Shown here one piece after another: positions 34,159-43,320 of a stretch of 64,000 bases of DNA. The stretch's first letter is position 1. Each line of letters begins with the position of its first letter. The notes beneath the pieces were generated by a model. The model saw only the letters and a list, made by a program, of their open reading frames with translations. It was not told the origin of the DNA and did no database searches. This DNA is from Chitinophaga eiseniae (lineage in GTDB: Bacteria; Bacteroidota; Bacteroidia; Chitinophagales; Chitinophagaceae), in assembly GCF_900167135.1 (NCBI RefSeq), contig NZ_FUWZ01000001.1:1288336-1352335 (forward strand), written 5' to 3'. The translations under genes and the position numbers were made by a program.

Positions 34159-35391
34159 TCAGGGTTTTCCCACCCATCTGTTGACCGTATTGTCCGGTCC
34201 TTCCATGACTACTTTATAGAACCCCGAAGGAATGTCTTTTACATTGATGTCCGCCTGCTCCTGTTGCAGCGGCACTTCGCCGAGTAGTTTGTAACTATCA
34301 TGTCCACCGGTGTTGAAGTGATTGGTGGTGGTCACCCATATTTTCACTTTGCCTTTCTTTTCGCGGGCTTTCCAGGTGAGGTGCAGCGAGCCGTTGTTCA
34401 GTGTGGCGCCGGGCTGTGTCAGCGATACTTTGCCTGTCAGCGGTGCGCCGTCCAGCTCGCGGGTATCTTCCTGCGGGATATTGATCTGCAGGAAACGCGC
34501 CATTGTCGGCAGGATGTCCACGATGCCGGGCTGACCGGTTTTGAAGTAGTCGTTCAGGCCTTTGGCGTTGGTGACCATCCAGGTGGTGCGTTCACGGTCT
34601 GACTGGCCGCCGTGGCCTTTGCCGTTACTGGCGGTGCGGCCGTGATCTGTGGTGATGAACAGCTGCCAGTCTTCCCCGAAGTTTTTACGGCGGTATTCAA
34701 TGGCGTCCCAGATGCGGCCTACCTGTGCATCCATCATGTTGATAGCGGCATAGAATTTTTCGCTGTCGCCGTAGCGGTGACCCATATCGTCGGTGTATTC
34801 GAGGTATACCCAGGTGAGGTCCGGCGCTACGTTGCGGACATAAGCAGCGGCGCTGTCCACCACGGCTTCATCGATCAGGTGCATGTACCAGCTGTCGTTA
34901 TCGTGCGGGAAGCGGGCGGTATCTTTTTCGAGTCCGTCCACATGGTAATCGATTTGCAGATGACCGGTCTGTGGCAGCCCGTCGCCCACCAGTTTGGTGC
35001 GGTTATCGAGCCAGGAGGAGAAGACGGCTGTTTTCTTTTGCGGGTACGCCTGTTTGAAAAAGCGGAAGATACTGCCGTAGCTGTAGTTCTGGGCGGCGAT
35101 ATCGTTGTCCCATACATTGTGTTTGTTGACCCAGGTGCCCGTTAGCAGGCTGTTATAGCCTACGGCGGAAATAGTGGGTGTTTCGGAATAACCGCCTTTT
35201 TCGCCGCCTACATGGGCGCGGGTGTAGCCGCCCACTTTGGCGACGTTACGCAGGTTGGGCGTCGGCTGTTTTTCGATGACGTCCGCAGGGATGCCATCCA
35301 CGATGATAAACAGGGCTTTCTTTTTCTGCGCCTGTACCATCAGGGAGGTACAGGAGAAAGTAAGCGCGGAAAGGATAAGTGTCTTTAACAT
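34159..35391 (-). CDS. Secreted alkaline phosphatase family protein / type I phosphodiesterase
   Basis: This 410-residue protein has a signal peptide ending near MVQAQ. Its phosphodiesterase/nucleotide pyrophosphatase core has KALFIIVDGI with metal ligand Asp32, GGYSETPTISAVGYNSLLTG with the Thr nucleophile near residue 71-73, DDMGHRYGDSEKF and LFITTDHGRTASNGKGHGG with Asp and His ligands. A beta-sandwich tail follows. It should cleave a phosphate monoester or diester in the periplasm. It is 11 nt after SusD, so the SusCD ligand is probably phosphorylated or a nucleotide-like compound. Confidence 0.9.
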   Translation of the reverse strand: MLKTLILSALTFSCTSLMVQAQKKKALFIIVDGIPADVIEKQPTPNLRNVAKVGGYTRAHVGGEKGGYSETPTISAVGYNSLLTGTWVNKHNVWDNDIAAQNYSYGSIFRFFKQAYPQKKTAVFSSWLDNRTKLVGDGLPQTGHLQIDYHVDGLEKDTARFPHDNDSWYMHLIDEAVVDSAAAYVRNVAPDLTWVYLEYTDDMGHRYGDSEKFYAAINMMDAQVGRIWDAIEYRRKNFGEDWQLFITTDHGRTASNGKGHGGQSDRERTTWMVTNAKGLNDYFKTGQPGIVDILPTMARFLQINIPQEDTRELDGAPLTGKVSLTQPGATLNNGSLHLTWKAREKKGKVKIWVTTTNHFNTGGHDSYKLLGEVPLQQEQADINVKDIPSGFYKVVMEGPDNTVNRWVGKP

Positions 35392-35402
35392 GGGTCACAT
35401 TT

Positions 35403-36863
35403 TTATTCTTTTACCAGCAGCCACATAACGCCATTGATGTTATCGCCCTGCGGATACTGCCGGGTAATGGCATCGCTCACGTGCTGCCTGTTGAGATTCA
35501 GCTCACTTTCAGGATACATCCAGCGCCTGGGCACTTTTTTGTTGTTCAGCACCCCGTTGCCGGAAACATCGAATACCGGCAGACCAGTACGGCGTTGTTC
35601 ATAAAACACCTGCCAGCCGGAGTTCATAAAGAAGCCGATGTACTTCTGGTTAAAAATACCTTCCAGCTCTTTGCCTGTTGTCAGTTGCACGGAGGGCTGT
35701 GAGAGGTAGGCTGTAATATCAGCAGGTGCTATTTTACAAAATTCCATCGATGCCTGTATCCCTTTTTTGTAAAAATCTGCGGCATTACCGCTGATCCAGC
35801 CACGTACCACGGCTTCCGCCAGTATAAATTGCAGCTCTGCGTATCCCAGCACGATACTGGGCTCATTCACCGGATCATTGTAATAGCGTTTGGCGATCTT
35901 GGAAACTTCGCCGTTTACCACACGGCTGTTGTTTTCGTCGATGGTGGCGCTGCCTTTGGCGCCGCCGTAGGCGCTAAAATCATTGTCCGGCAGTGAAGCA
36001 AATTTGGTGGCTTTCTGCGCAAAACGGAACAACCGCGGATCTTTATACTGTTTCAACAGGTTCACAAAATTCTCTTCCAGGTAGAAGGCGGTCTGCATAC
36101 TATTGTTGTTATAATAAGGGTAACGGTTGTCCTGCAGGTCGGCAAACACCAGCTGGCCGTTATCCGTGGTACCGTTCATCAGCGGGTATTTGGCGGGATT
36201 GTTCACGATCTCGGCGAAACGTTCCTTCACTTTTAGTTTGGCGTTGCCTTCTTTTTGTGACAGGCTGATTAATACCCGCAGGGAGAAGCTGTTGATCAGG
36301 CGTTTCCACTGTTCTTTTTTACCGCCGTAGATAACATCGCCCCGGATCTCGCCATCGGCCGCTGCCAGTTGGTCACTGGCGGATTTGAGTTCGTTGAGGA
36401 TATTCAGGAAGATGTCTTCCTGTTTATCATATATCGGTGTGAAGTTCTCAGCGGCCCCTTTCAGTGCTTCGCTGTAGGGGATATCGCCGAAGGTCAGCGT
36501 CAGCCGCATAAAAAACCAGGCGCGGAAGAATTTGCCCAATGCCAGGTACACGGGTTGGTTGGTACGGGTGGCTTCTTCTTCCATCTTTACAACCAGGCGT
36601 AGCCTGTTGAAGTCGTCGAAGCTGGAACGCTGCCAGTTGTAATACTGGTTAGCGTCAATCCCGTCGGTATTGACAAGGTACCGCGATGCGAACGCGCCGG
36701 AGGTGCTGATGTCATTGAATGCTTTGGTTTCAATATTGGTCAGCAACAGCTCAGGAGTAGACTGCGTGGGTTTATTCGGGTCTGTCTGGAAGTGCTCAAA
36801 CTTCTTGCAACTGCTGAAAGCGGTTGCCAGCAAACAAAATATGACAATTGATAGTTTTCGCAT
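35403..36863 (-). CDS. SusD/RagB family lipoprotein (second system)
   Basis: This 486-residue protein begins with a lipobox (VIFCLLATAFSSC) and the family's N-terminal pattern FQTDPNKPTQSTPELLLTNI. The C-terminal part has YIGFFMNSGWQVFYEQRRTG, LPVFDVSG and VPRRWMYPESELNLNR. This is the SusD-like subfamily to which the broken fragment at 9902-10120 also belongs. It acts as the lid of the SusC encoded 10 nt upstream. Confidence 0.95.
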   Translation of the reverse strand: MRKLSIVIFCLLATAFSSCKKFEHFQTDPNKPTQSTPELLLTNIETKAFNDISTSGAFASRYLVNTDGIDANQYYNWQRSSFDDFNRLRLVVKMEEEATRTNQPVYLALGKFFRAWFFMRLTLTFGDIPYSEALKGAAENFTPIYDKQEDIFLNILNELKSASDQLAAADGEIRGDVIYGGKKEQWKRLINSFSLRVLISLSQKEGNAKLKVKERFAEIVNNPAKYPLMNGTTDNGQLVFADLQDNRYPYYNNNSMQTAFYLEENFVNLLKQYKDPRLFRFAQKATKFASLPDNDFSAYGGAKGSATIDENNSRVVNGEVSKIAKRYYNDPVNEPSIVLGYAELQFILAEAVVRGWISGNAADFYKKGIQASMEFCKIAPADITAYLSQPSVQLTTGKELEGIFNQKYIGFFMNSGWQVFYEQRRTGLPVFDVSGNGVLNNKKVPRRWMYPESELNLNRQHVSDAITRQYPQGDNINGVMWLLVKE

Positions 36864-36873
36864 GATGCTGTAA

Positions 36874-39800
36874 TTAGAACTTTAAATTCAGGTTGAAACC
36901 CATACTGCGGGAAGATGGCGTTTGCAGGTCATCTTTTCCTGTATCCGGATCAACGTTCGGTAACTTGGAGAACAACAGCAGGTTACGACCCACCAGTGAC
37001 AAGGAGGCGTCCCTGATAAAGGTGCTGCGCATCCATTTTCCGGGCAACTGCCAGGTGAAGTTCACTTCGCGCAGCTTCAGGAAAGTCTGTGAGTAATAGT
37101 TGTTATTGGTGTTGGCGTTGTTGCTGGTGTTGATCATATAGTCGATGTAGTTCACCGCTTTGGCATTGGGGGCGAACTTACGGCTGTCGGAGGTGATGTT
37201 ACCGTCAGCGTCGTATTGAATATCGCCGGAGGTGACGATCACGCCGGGACCCACATAGGTGTTTTTACCGGCATTGGCGTCGTCCCTGAAGGGATTCACA
37301 GTGCCGGGATGGGTACCGCCCCACCACATTTTAGCGTTGGTAGTGGAGTAGATCAGTCCGCCGATACGGCCGTCCACCAGGAAACGCAGGGTGAACTGTT
37401 TGTACCGGAAAGTGTTTTCCATGCCGTACGTCCAGTCAGGATCGGCGTTGCCGATAAAACGCCGATAAGGATCGCTTTTAGGAAAACCGTTGTTTTCATA
37501 TACGATATTACCGGAAGGATCTTTTTCATAGACATAATCGAAGATCCTGTCCATACGCTCGCCTACCCTGATTTTATTCAGTTCGGCGGCGCCGCCGTAG
37601 ATCTCTTTCAGTACACGTTTGTATTTGCTGAAGTTCACCATCACGTCCCAACGGAAATCGCTGCTGCGTACAGGTGTTCCTGTGAGCATAAATTCCCAGC
37701 CGGTGCGCATAAAGACGTTGCCATTCAGCAGGTAGGAACCGTAGCCGCTGCTGCTTGCTACCGGTAGCTTTACAATGTTGTTATAATCACGGGCTCTGTA
37801 GTAGGTCACATCCAGGCCTATACGATTATCGAGCAGCTTGGTTTCCAGGCCGGCCTCCCATGCACCGGTGGTCTGCGGGTGTATATTCGGATTGCGCAAC
37901 ATATCGCTGAAAGTCAGGGAGGGGATGCCATTCCATTTAATACCTTTATCGTAGGTGGACAGGTGAGAGTAGGTGTAGTCATTGTTCACCGTAGCGAGTA
38001 CGCCGCTGGAAACCTGTGACCATGAGCCTCTGGCTTTCAGGTAGGACAGCCACTTCGGCATCTTTACCAGTTCGGACACCACCACCGATCCGGAAACGGA
38101 AGGATAGAAGAAGGAATTATTGGAGATGGGCAGGGTGGAGATTTTGTCGTTACGCCCGGTAAGCGACAGATAAAAAGCCCCCATAAATTCCATGTCCACA
38201 AAACCATAAATACTGCTGGTCCTTCTTTCTTCGATGAAGTTGTAGCCCTGGATGGGGTTGGCTGAATTATCGAGGTTATAAAAGCCGGGGATGGTAAGGC
38301 CGTCTGTATTGCTTCTCTGGTATTTATCGTTACGGTAATAGTTGGAACCGCCCACTTCCGCATGTACGGAAAAGTTTTTGCTGAACGTATGCTGGTAGCG
38401 GCCGATCAGGTCTGTTACGATGTCGAAGTAGTTTTGGGAGCGGACAATATAGTTGCCTCTGGACTTGCTGCTGTAGCCGATGTAACTGGCAGGTTCCTTG
38501 GTATCCTCATTCAGTCCGAAGGCATTGACACCGGAACGCAGCTTCACGCTGAAATCGCGGTTGATCTTATAATCCAGCGTCATGGAACCAAAGGTGTTAT
38601 TCTTGTAATATCCCGTCAGCAGTTCATACGCCTGAAAATAAGGGTTGTTATACCACGAAGTGTTGTAGTTGCGTTGTTGCAGGTTTTGTTTTCCGGGCTC
38701 CCAGTAGTTGCGCAGGTCGCGGATATCCACATCGGAGCCGGTCCACAATACCAGGTTATAGAGGTAGTTGGTAGGTCCGTAGCCCACGGTGGGATAGTTA
38801 TCGGAATATTGCCGGTTGTAGGTGATACGGGCATCTACGTTCAGCCTGTCGGTCAGGTTGTAGTTGCCGGCGATGCTGAAGGAGCTGTTGTTAAGTTGTG
38901 TGTTGGGTACTACGCCCAGCTGATAGATGTGCGAGGCGGAAGCGCGGAAGTTGCCTTTGTCGCCGGACTGGGTAATACTCAGGCTGTTGGTGGAAATCAT
39001 GCCGGTGCGGAAGAAGTTACGCACGTTGTTTTTTCCGCGGGATATGAAAGGCAGCGGAACAGGTTTACCGGTGGCAGGATCTATGGGACTGTTATACTGG
39101 GGTGTTTCCCAGTAGCCGCTGGGGGTGGAAGGATCTTTCTGGTCCAGCTTGGGGCCCCATATCCAGCCGGAGCCTTCGGTACCGCCGCCGGAGCCGTCCA
39201 CATAGGCGTATTTGCCCTTAGCGCCGTTACCGTAGGTGGTTTGCACATCGGGGATGCGGATGAAGGAAGGTTGGAACATGGTAGAGGAGTTGAAGTCTAC
39301 CGACAGATCTTTTCCTTTTCCTCTTTTGGTGGTGATCATCAGTGCGCCAAACTGGCCGATGGAGCCGTAGAGGGCGGAGGCGGAGGTGCCTTTAAGCACG
39401 TTGATGCTTTCCACGTCGTCGGGATTGACTTTCCACATATCGGCCGTCTGATCGGGGATACCGTCTATTACGATCAGGGGTTTCTGTCCACGCAGCTGGA
39501 TGGCGGCGTCACGGAACATGTCGGTGGAATTGCGTATCACGAGGCCGGCTACACGACCGGTGAGGGAGCCTATTAGGTTGGGTTCCCTGGCTTTGGTCAT
39601 GTTGTCGCCCTTAACCGTTTGTACGGCGTATCCCAGCGATTTCTTTTCTTTCTGGATGCCGAGGGCGGTCACCACCACTTCGCTGAGACCGGCCACGTCC
39701 TGCTGGAGGGCTACGTCTATCTGCGTGCGGCCGTTTACCGTTATTTCCTGCGGTTTGTAGCCCACGAGGGAAAAGCGCAGTACGTCACCGTCTTCCACGC

Positions 39801-40296
39801 CGGAGAGGGTATAACGTCCTGTTTCGTTGGTATTGGTGCCTTTTGTTTTTCCTTTGACGGAGATGATGGCGCCGGGCAGGGGACTGTTGTCTTTTGCGTC
39901 GGTAACAGTACCTTTAACGGTGATCTGCGCTACAGCGTGACCTGCATTGGGCAGGGTTTTCACTGCATAGTAGTCACCTTGTATCGACTCACAGGTAAGG
40001 CCGTAAGGGCGTAACAGCGCCGGCAGTTCCGTGGCCACGTCGGCTTGCTGCATTCTCTTAAGGAGCTGCGGGCTGACTGACTTGCCGTTAAGGATGGCGC
40101 TATTGTAGCTGAATTTAACGTGCTGTGTATTTTCCAGTACAGGGAGTACCTCGGACAACGAATAAGTTTCGCGTGTATGTTGTCTGATGGTTCCTTTGGC
40201 GATGACATCCTGTGCCTGCGTAGTAAGCGGCACGGCGGGTATCAGGCACAATAAGATCCCTACTACCTTATGATGTATAAGTAGTTTTCGTTGCAT
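36874..40296 (-). CDS. SusC/RagA TonB-linked outer-membrane protein with STN domain (second system)
   Basis: This 1140-residue protein has a signal peptide, an STN domain (TYSLSEVLPVLENTQHVKFS, with SYNSAILNGKSVS), a carboxypeptidase-like repeat (VKGTVTDAKDNSPLPGAIIS), the plug (KPLIVIDGIPDQ, VESINVLKGTSASALYG, ALMITTKRG) and a long barrel ending MGFNLNLKF. The STN domain links it to the FecR / sigma pair upstream. It lies 46 nt after the FecR gene. Confidence 0.95.
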   Translation of the reverse strand: MQRKLLIHHKVVGILLCLIPAVPLTTQAQDVIAKGTIRQHTRETYSLSEVLPVLENTQHVKFSYNSAILNGKSVSPQLLKRMQQADVATELPALLRPYGLTCESIQGDYYAVKTLPNAGHAVAQITVKGTVTDAKDNSPLPGAIISVKGKTKGTNTNETGRYTLSGVEDGDVLRFSLVGYKPQEITVNGRTQIDVALQQDVAGLSEVVVTALGIQKEKKSLGYAVQTVKGDNMTKAREPNLIGSLTGRVAGLVIRNSTDMFRDAAIQLRGQKPLIVIDGIPDQTADMWKVNPDDVESINVLKGTSASALYGSIGQFGALMITTKRGKGKDLSVDFNSSTMFQPSFIRIPDVQTTYGNGAKGKYAYVDGSGGGTEGSGWIWGPKLDQKDPSTPSGYWETPQYNSPIDPATGKPVPLPFISRGKNNVRNFFRTGMISTNSLSITQSGDKGNFRASASHIYQLGVVPNTQLNNSSFSIAGNYNLTDRLNVDARITYNRQYSDNYPTVGYGPTNYLYNLVLWTGSDVDIRDLRNYWEPGKQNLQQRNYNTSWYNNPYFQAYELLTGYYKNNTFGSMTLDYKINRDFSVKLRSGVNAFGLNEDTKEPASYIGYSSKSRGNYIVRSQNYFDIVTDLIGRYQHTFSKNFSVHAEVGGSNYYRNDKYQRSNTDGLTIPGFYNLDNSANPIQGYNFIEERRTSSIYGFVDMEFMGAFYLSLTGRNDKISTLPISNNSFFYPSVSGSVVVSELVKMPKWLSYLKARGSWSQVSSGVLATVNNDYTYSHLSTYDKGIKWNGIPSLTFSDMLRNPNIHPQTTGAWEAGLETKLLDNRIGLDVTYYRARDYNNIVKLPVASSSGYGSYLLNGNVFMRTGWEFMLTGTPVRSSDFRWDVMVNFSKYKRVLKEIYGGAAELNKIRVGERMDRIFDYVYEKDPSGNIVYENNGFPKSDPYRRFIGNADPDWTYGMENTFRYKQFTLRFLVDGRIGGLIYSTTNAKMWWGGTHPGTVNPFRDDANAGKNTYVGPGVIVTSGDIQYDADGNITSDSRKFAPNAKAVNYIDYMINTSNNANTNNNYYSQTFLKLREVNFTWQLPGKWMRSTFIRDASLSLVGRNLLLFSKLPNVDPDTGKDDLQTPSSRSMGFNLNLKF

Positions 40297-40342
40297 AAAA
40301 TGCGTTTTAATAAAAATCCCGGGTTCGTTTAGGCGGTAACGA

Positions 40343-41320
40343 TCACCTGGCCAGCATAATCATTACCTGGTTGTTGTGTTTATCGATCCTGATATCAAGA
40401 GATTTGGTAAGAATATTCAGCAGCACGTCCAGATCGTTGGCAGGCGTGGTGCCGGTGAATTGTAATTGCGACAGTTGTGGTGCATCGAAAGTGACTTCGG
40501 CCCCGAATTGTTCTTCAATAAAATCGGCTATCTCTTTCAGCGGCACGTCCCGGAATACTTTCTGGTTGTCTTTCCAGGAGGTGAGCTGCAGCGTATCGGC
40601 GTTTTGGCGCGACAGTTCACCGTCGCCGGGCCGGTAGCTGGCCATTTCTCCTGGCTGAAGCACCAGCGTTTGTGCGTTACTATTGATTTTCACCTTTCCG
40701 CTGTTAAGCACCACCTGTATGCCTTTGGGGCGGGCGGCCACATGAAAGCGGGTACCCAGCACCTGTACGGTGAGCTGGTCACCGGCGTGCACCATGAATT
40801 TTCCCGCGGCATCGGGTGCTACATCAAAAAAAGCTTGGCCGTTGACCCATACCTCCCGTGCGCCAGGCTGCCACCCCGCGCTATCGTATTGCAGCATGGA
40901 ATTGGCATTGAGGGTGACGACGGTACCGTCTGGCAGCGTGACCGTTTTCATACTGCCGTAACCTGTAGACACGGCTGCCAATAGCGGTTTAGGCTGCGCA
41001 GGATGGTACAGTAATATCACTGCTGCGGCCACCGCGGCGGCTGCGGCGGAAACGGCCGCTATCCTGCGTATCAATGTACGACGCCGTACCGGTGAAGGGG
41101 CCGGGGCCGTTATCACGGAAAGCTGTTGGAACACCCTTGCAGTGGCAGCGGTGTCCATCGCCGGAGCCGGTAGGTCTTCCAGTTCGTCGGGCAGCGGTAA
41201 CAGCGCTTCCTGGTCTCCCTGCTGAAGAAACGCGATCAGCTCGGCAGTTTCTCCGGGAGTAATGGAACCATTCGCATGCTTCTTAAACAACGCTTTTATA
41301 TAGGCCGGGTCCGGGTACAT
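40343..41320 (-). CDS. FecR family anti-sigma factor (second system)
   Basis: This 325-residue protein has a cytoplasmic N-terminus (YIKALFKKHANGSITPGETA), a membrane helix (AAVSAAAAAVAAAVILLY), the FecR domain (STGYGSMKTVTLPDGTVVTL, NANSMLQYDSAGWQPGAREV, FFDVAPDAAGKF) and a C-terminal DUF4974 domain (VTFDAPQLSQLQFTGTTPAN). It controls the sigma factor encoded upstream; the gap between the two genes is 185 nt and contains a long inverted repeat. Confidence 0.93.
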   Translation of the reverse strand: MYPDPAYIKALFKKHANGSITPGETAELIAFLQQGDQEALLPLPDELEDLPAPAMDTAATARVFQQLSVITAPAPSPVRRRTLIRRIAAVSAAAAAVAAAVILLYHPAQPKPLLAAVSTGYGSMKTVTLPDGTVVTLNANSMLQYDSAGWQPGAREVWVNGQAFFDVAPDAAGKFMVHAGDQLTVQVLGTRFHVAARPKGIQVVLNSGKVKINSNAQTLVLQPGEMASYRPGDGELSRQNADTLQLTSWKDNQKVFRDVPLKEIADFIEEQFGAEVTFDAPQLSQLQFTGTTPANDLDVLLNILTKSLDIRIDKHNNQVMIMLAR

Positions 41321-41409
41321 CGGTGTGCTTTATTATATGATACAATTGAAAAAAAGAAAAGGACGATCCAGGGGGGAATTTTTTTATTTTTTTATTTTTT
41401 TATTTGGGT

Positions 41410-41511
41410 ATTTGATTTACGGATTTTGAGATTTTTTGATGTTGGAATTTGTGGGATGATCCCCGTTATATTATCCCGAAATCAAAAAATCTCAAAATCC
41501 GTAAATCAAAT
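41410..41511. repeat. Perfect 31-bp inverted repeat between sigma and fecR genes
   Basis: Left arm 41410-41440 and right arm 41481-41511 are exact reverse complements over 31 bp, separated by 40 nt. The arms are AT-rich (cores TTACGGATTTTGAGA and TCTCAAAATCCGTAA). Outside them A/T-rich tracts extend the pairing imperfectly. The right arm covers the stop codon of the sigma gene, so the last codons of that gene come from the repeat flank. Confidence 0.9.
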
Positions 41512-42075
41512 AATAAAATAAAAAAATAACCAAATAGCCAGATATTCCAGTTGCTGGCGGAGGAAACGGCTGGCTTTTACGATCTGGTCTTTGACAGTAT
41601 TGCGGGAGATGCCCAGGCGGAGGGCTATTTCTTCATGGGAGAGCCCTTCGACGCGACTAAGGCAGAATATCAGCTTTCGTTGCGGCGGTAACATGTCCAG
41701 CACCCGGCTTTTGGCCCGCTGAAGGTCTGCGGCGTTCACCGCTTCTTCGGTGGTGTTGACGGAAACAGGCTGGTGGCGGAACACGGATTGCCGGAGATTT
41801 TCATCCAGGGCGGCTTTCTTTAAGATATTAAAAACACAGTGCCGGACAGCGGTATGCAGATAAGCCCGGATGGAAAGGGTAGGATCGAGCTGCTGCCGGT
41901 TGATCCATACCTTCATGAATACCTCCTGGACAGCCTCTTCTGCCATTTCTGTTGAACGGCATAATTTACAGGCATATCCGAAGAGCGCGTCCTTGTAGGC
42001 ATAGAACAGCTCCTGAAACGCAGTAGCATCCCCCTCTCTTATTTTAGATATACATTCCACTCCTAATTGACTCAT
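41506..42075 (-). CDS. ECF sigma-70 factor (SusC/D-linked, second system)
   Basis: This 189-residue sigma factor has region 2 (AEEAVQEVFMKVWINRQQLD) and region 4 (LSHEEIALRLGISRNTVKDQ). The last residues (IWLFFYFII) are unusual for a sigma factor and are encoded by the edge of the inverted repeat, so the original end may have been altered. It is the first gene of the minus-strand SusCD system. Confidence 0.92.
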   Translation of the reverse strand: MSQLGVECISKIREGDATAFQELFYAYKDALFGYACKLCRSTEMAEEAVQEVFMKVWINRQQLDPTLSIRAYLHTAVRHCVFNILKKAALDENLRQSVFRHQPVSVNTTEEAVNAADLQRAKSRVLDMLPPQRKLIFCLSRVEGLSHEEIALRLGISRNTVKDQIVKASRFLRQQLEYLAIWLFFYFII

Positions 42076-42344
42076 GACGATATGAGGTACAAAATTCAGA
42101 ACTAATTATTACCTGAATATTAAGGATCAAATAAAAATACACAAAACGTTCACTGAGATTCTGGTGACTTTTGGCGCTTCCTGGCTTTTGGAGAACTAAC
42201 CGGGGATTAAGTTAGTATAAAAAAGAATAACCCGCCCGGAAAAATTTCCGGTAACCTATTTATCTTGTCCACCCGCTGTATGGATATATACCGGGCCGGC
42301 GAGGCTTTGTTTGGAGCTGTTTTTTGGCTATTTTTCATACAAAC
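42076..42344. other. Divergent intergenic region, 269 bp
   Basis: No gene is seen here. It must hold the promoters for the sigma gene (minus) and the Nif3-like gene (plus). The only structure is a short palindrome, CCGGAAA-AA-TTTCCGG, at 42236-42251. Confidence 0.5.
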
Positions 42345-43253
42345 ATGCCATTTATGAAATCAACTGGAATCAGCCGGAGAATGTTCCTTTCTTCCGGCGC
42401 TGTCCTTGCCGGATCGGCGGTGCTGGCTGCAAGCCCCCTGAAAAACTGGTCCTTCAGGGAGGAAACACCGTCTGTCGGCGAGATCATCGATGCCTTTATT
42501 GCCCAGGTCCCCTCCGGCGCCATCCCCCATACGGTGGACACCCTGAAGGCCGGCTCCCGTGATACAAAGGTCACCGGGGTGGTCACCACCATGTTCGCCA
42601 CCATAGAAGTGGTCCGGAAAGCCATCGACCTGAAGGCCAATTTTATCATCGCCCACGAGCCCACTTTTTACAATCACCTCGATGATGTAGCCTGGCTGCA
42701 GCAGGACGATGTTTATCAATATAAAAAAGCACTACTGGAAAAACATGGGATCGCGGTATGGCGCAACCATGATTATATCCACGCTCATCATCCCGATGGG
42801 GTCAATAAAGGGGTGGAAGATATGCTGGGCTGGCGGCAGTGGGCGGTAAAGGATCAGCCGGTGTACGAATTGCCTGCCCCACAGCCCCTGAGCGGACTGA
42901 TAGCCGAGCTGAAGAAAAAGCTGGGCATCGCCTCCCTGCGCTATGTCGGTGACCTGCAACAGCGCTGCCGGAAAATCCTGCTGCTGCCGGGCGCCTACGG
43001 TGGCAAAGCACAGATAGAAGCCATCGGTAAATACAAGCCGGACGTGATCTGCTGCGGCGAAATTGCGGAATGGGAAACGGCCGAATATGTCCGCGACGCA
43101 CGCGCCAAAGGCGATCAGCTTTCGCTGGTAGTACTGGGACATATTGCCAGCGAAGAACCTGGTTCCATTTTCATGATCGATTGGTTGAAACAACATTTCC
43201 CCAAAGTGAAGGCCTTCCACGTGCATCCGGGCAATTCCCTGTCTTTCGCCTAA
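42345..43253 (+). CDS. Nif3-like dinuclear metal-centre protein with Tat signal
   Basis: Starting at the ATG at 42345 (a second is at 42354) the protein has 302 residues. It begins with a twin-arginine signal, SRRMFLSSGAVLAGSAVLAA, unusual for the Nif3 family, which is normally cytoplasmic. Core motifs: VTGVVTTMFATIEVVRKAID, FIIAHEPTFYNHLDD (metal-binding His), VICCGEIAEWE and VVLGHIASEEPGS. The family binds two metal ions; the reaction is not established. Export by Tat suggests that it folds with its metals before secretion. Confidence 0.85.
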   Translation: MPFMKSTGISRRMFLSSGAVLAGSAVLAASPLKNWSFREETPSVGEIIDAFIAQVPSGAIPHTVDTLKAGSRDTKVTGVVTTMFATIEVVRKAIDLKANFIIAHEPTFYNHLDDVAWLQQDDVYQYKKALLEKHGIAVWRNHDYIHAHHPDGVNKGVEDMLGWRQWAVKDQPVYELPAPQPLSGLIAELKKKLGIASLRYVGDLQQRCRKILLLPGAYGGKAQIEAIGKYKPDVICCGEIAEWETAEYVRDARAKGDQLSLVVLGHIASEEPGSIFMIDWLKQHFPKVKAFHVHPGNSLSFA

Positions 43254-43260
43254 AAAGAAA

Positions 43261-43299
43261 TTTGCCTTCAGCGACATAAGATATGTTGCTGAAGGCAAA
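43261..43299. terminator. Long hairpin between convergent genes
   Basis: A 17-bp stem (43261-43277 with 43283-43299, one G-T pair) has arms TTTGCCTTCAGC and GCTGAAGGCAAA. On the minus strand it is followed by a T-rich run (TTTCTTTTTAGG). It serves the TonB receptor gene and probably the Nif3-like gene. Confidence 0.8.
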
Positions 43300-43320
43300 T
43301 AAAGGTTAAACGGTATTGCG

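Noticed and set aside
37080..37140. Repeats of GTT-type triplets as a microsatellite or CRISPR
   Set aside because: They encode Asn-rich residues (NNANTNNNYY) in the SusC barrel; no spacer structure.
41370..41405. T-rich tract as a tandem repeat or origin
   Set aside because: It is the A/T flank of the 31-bp inverted repeat with only a short TTTTTTTA period; no DnaA-box cluster was noticed.
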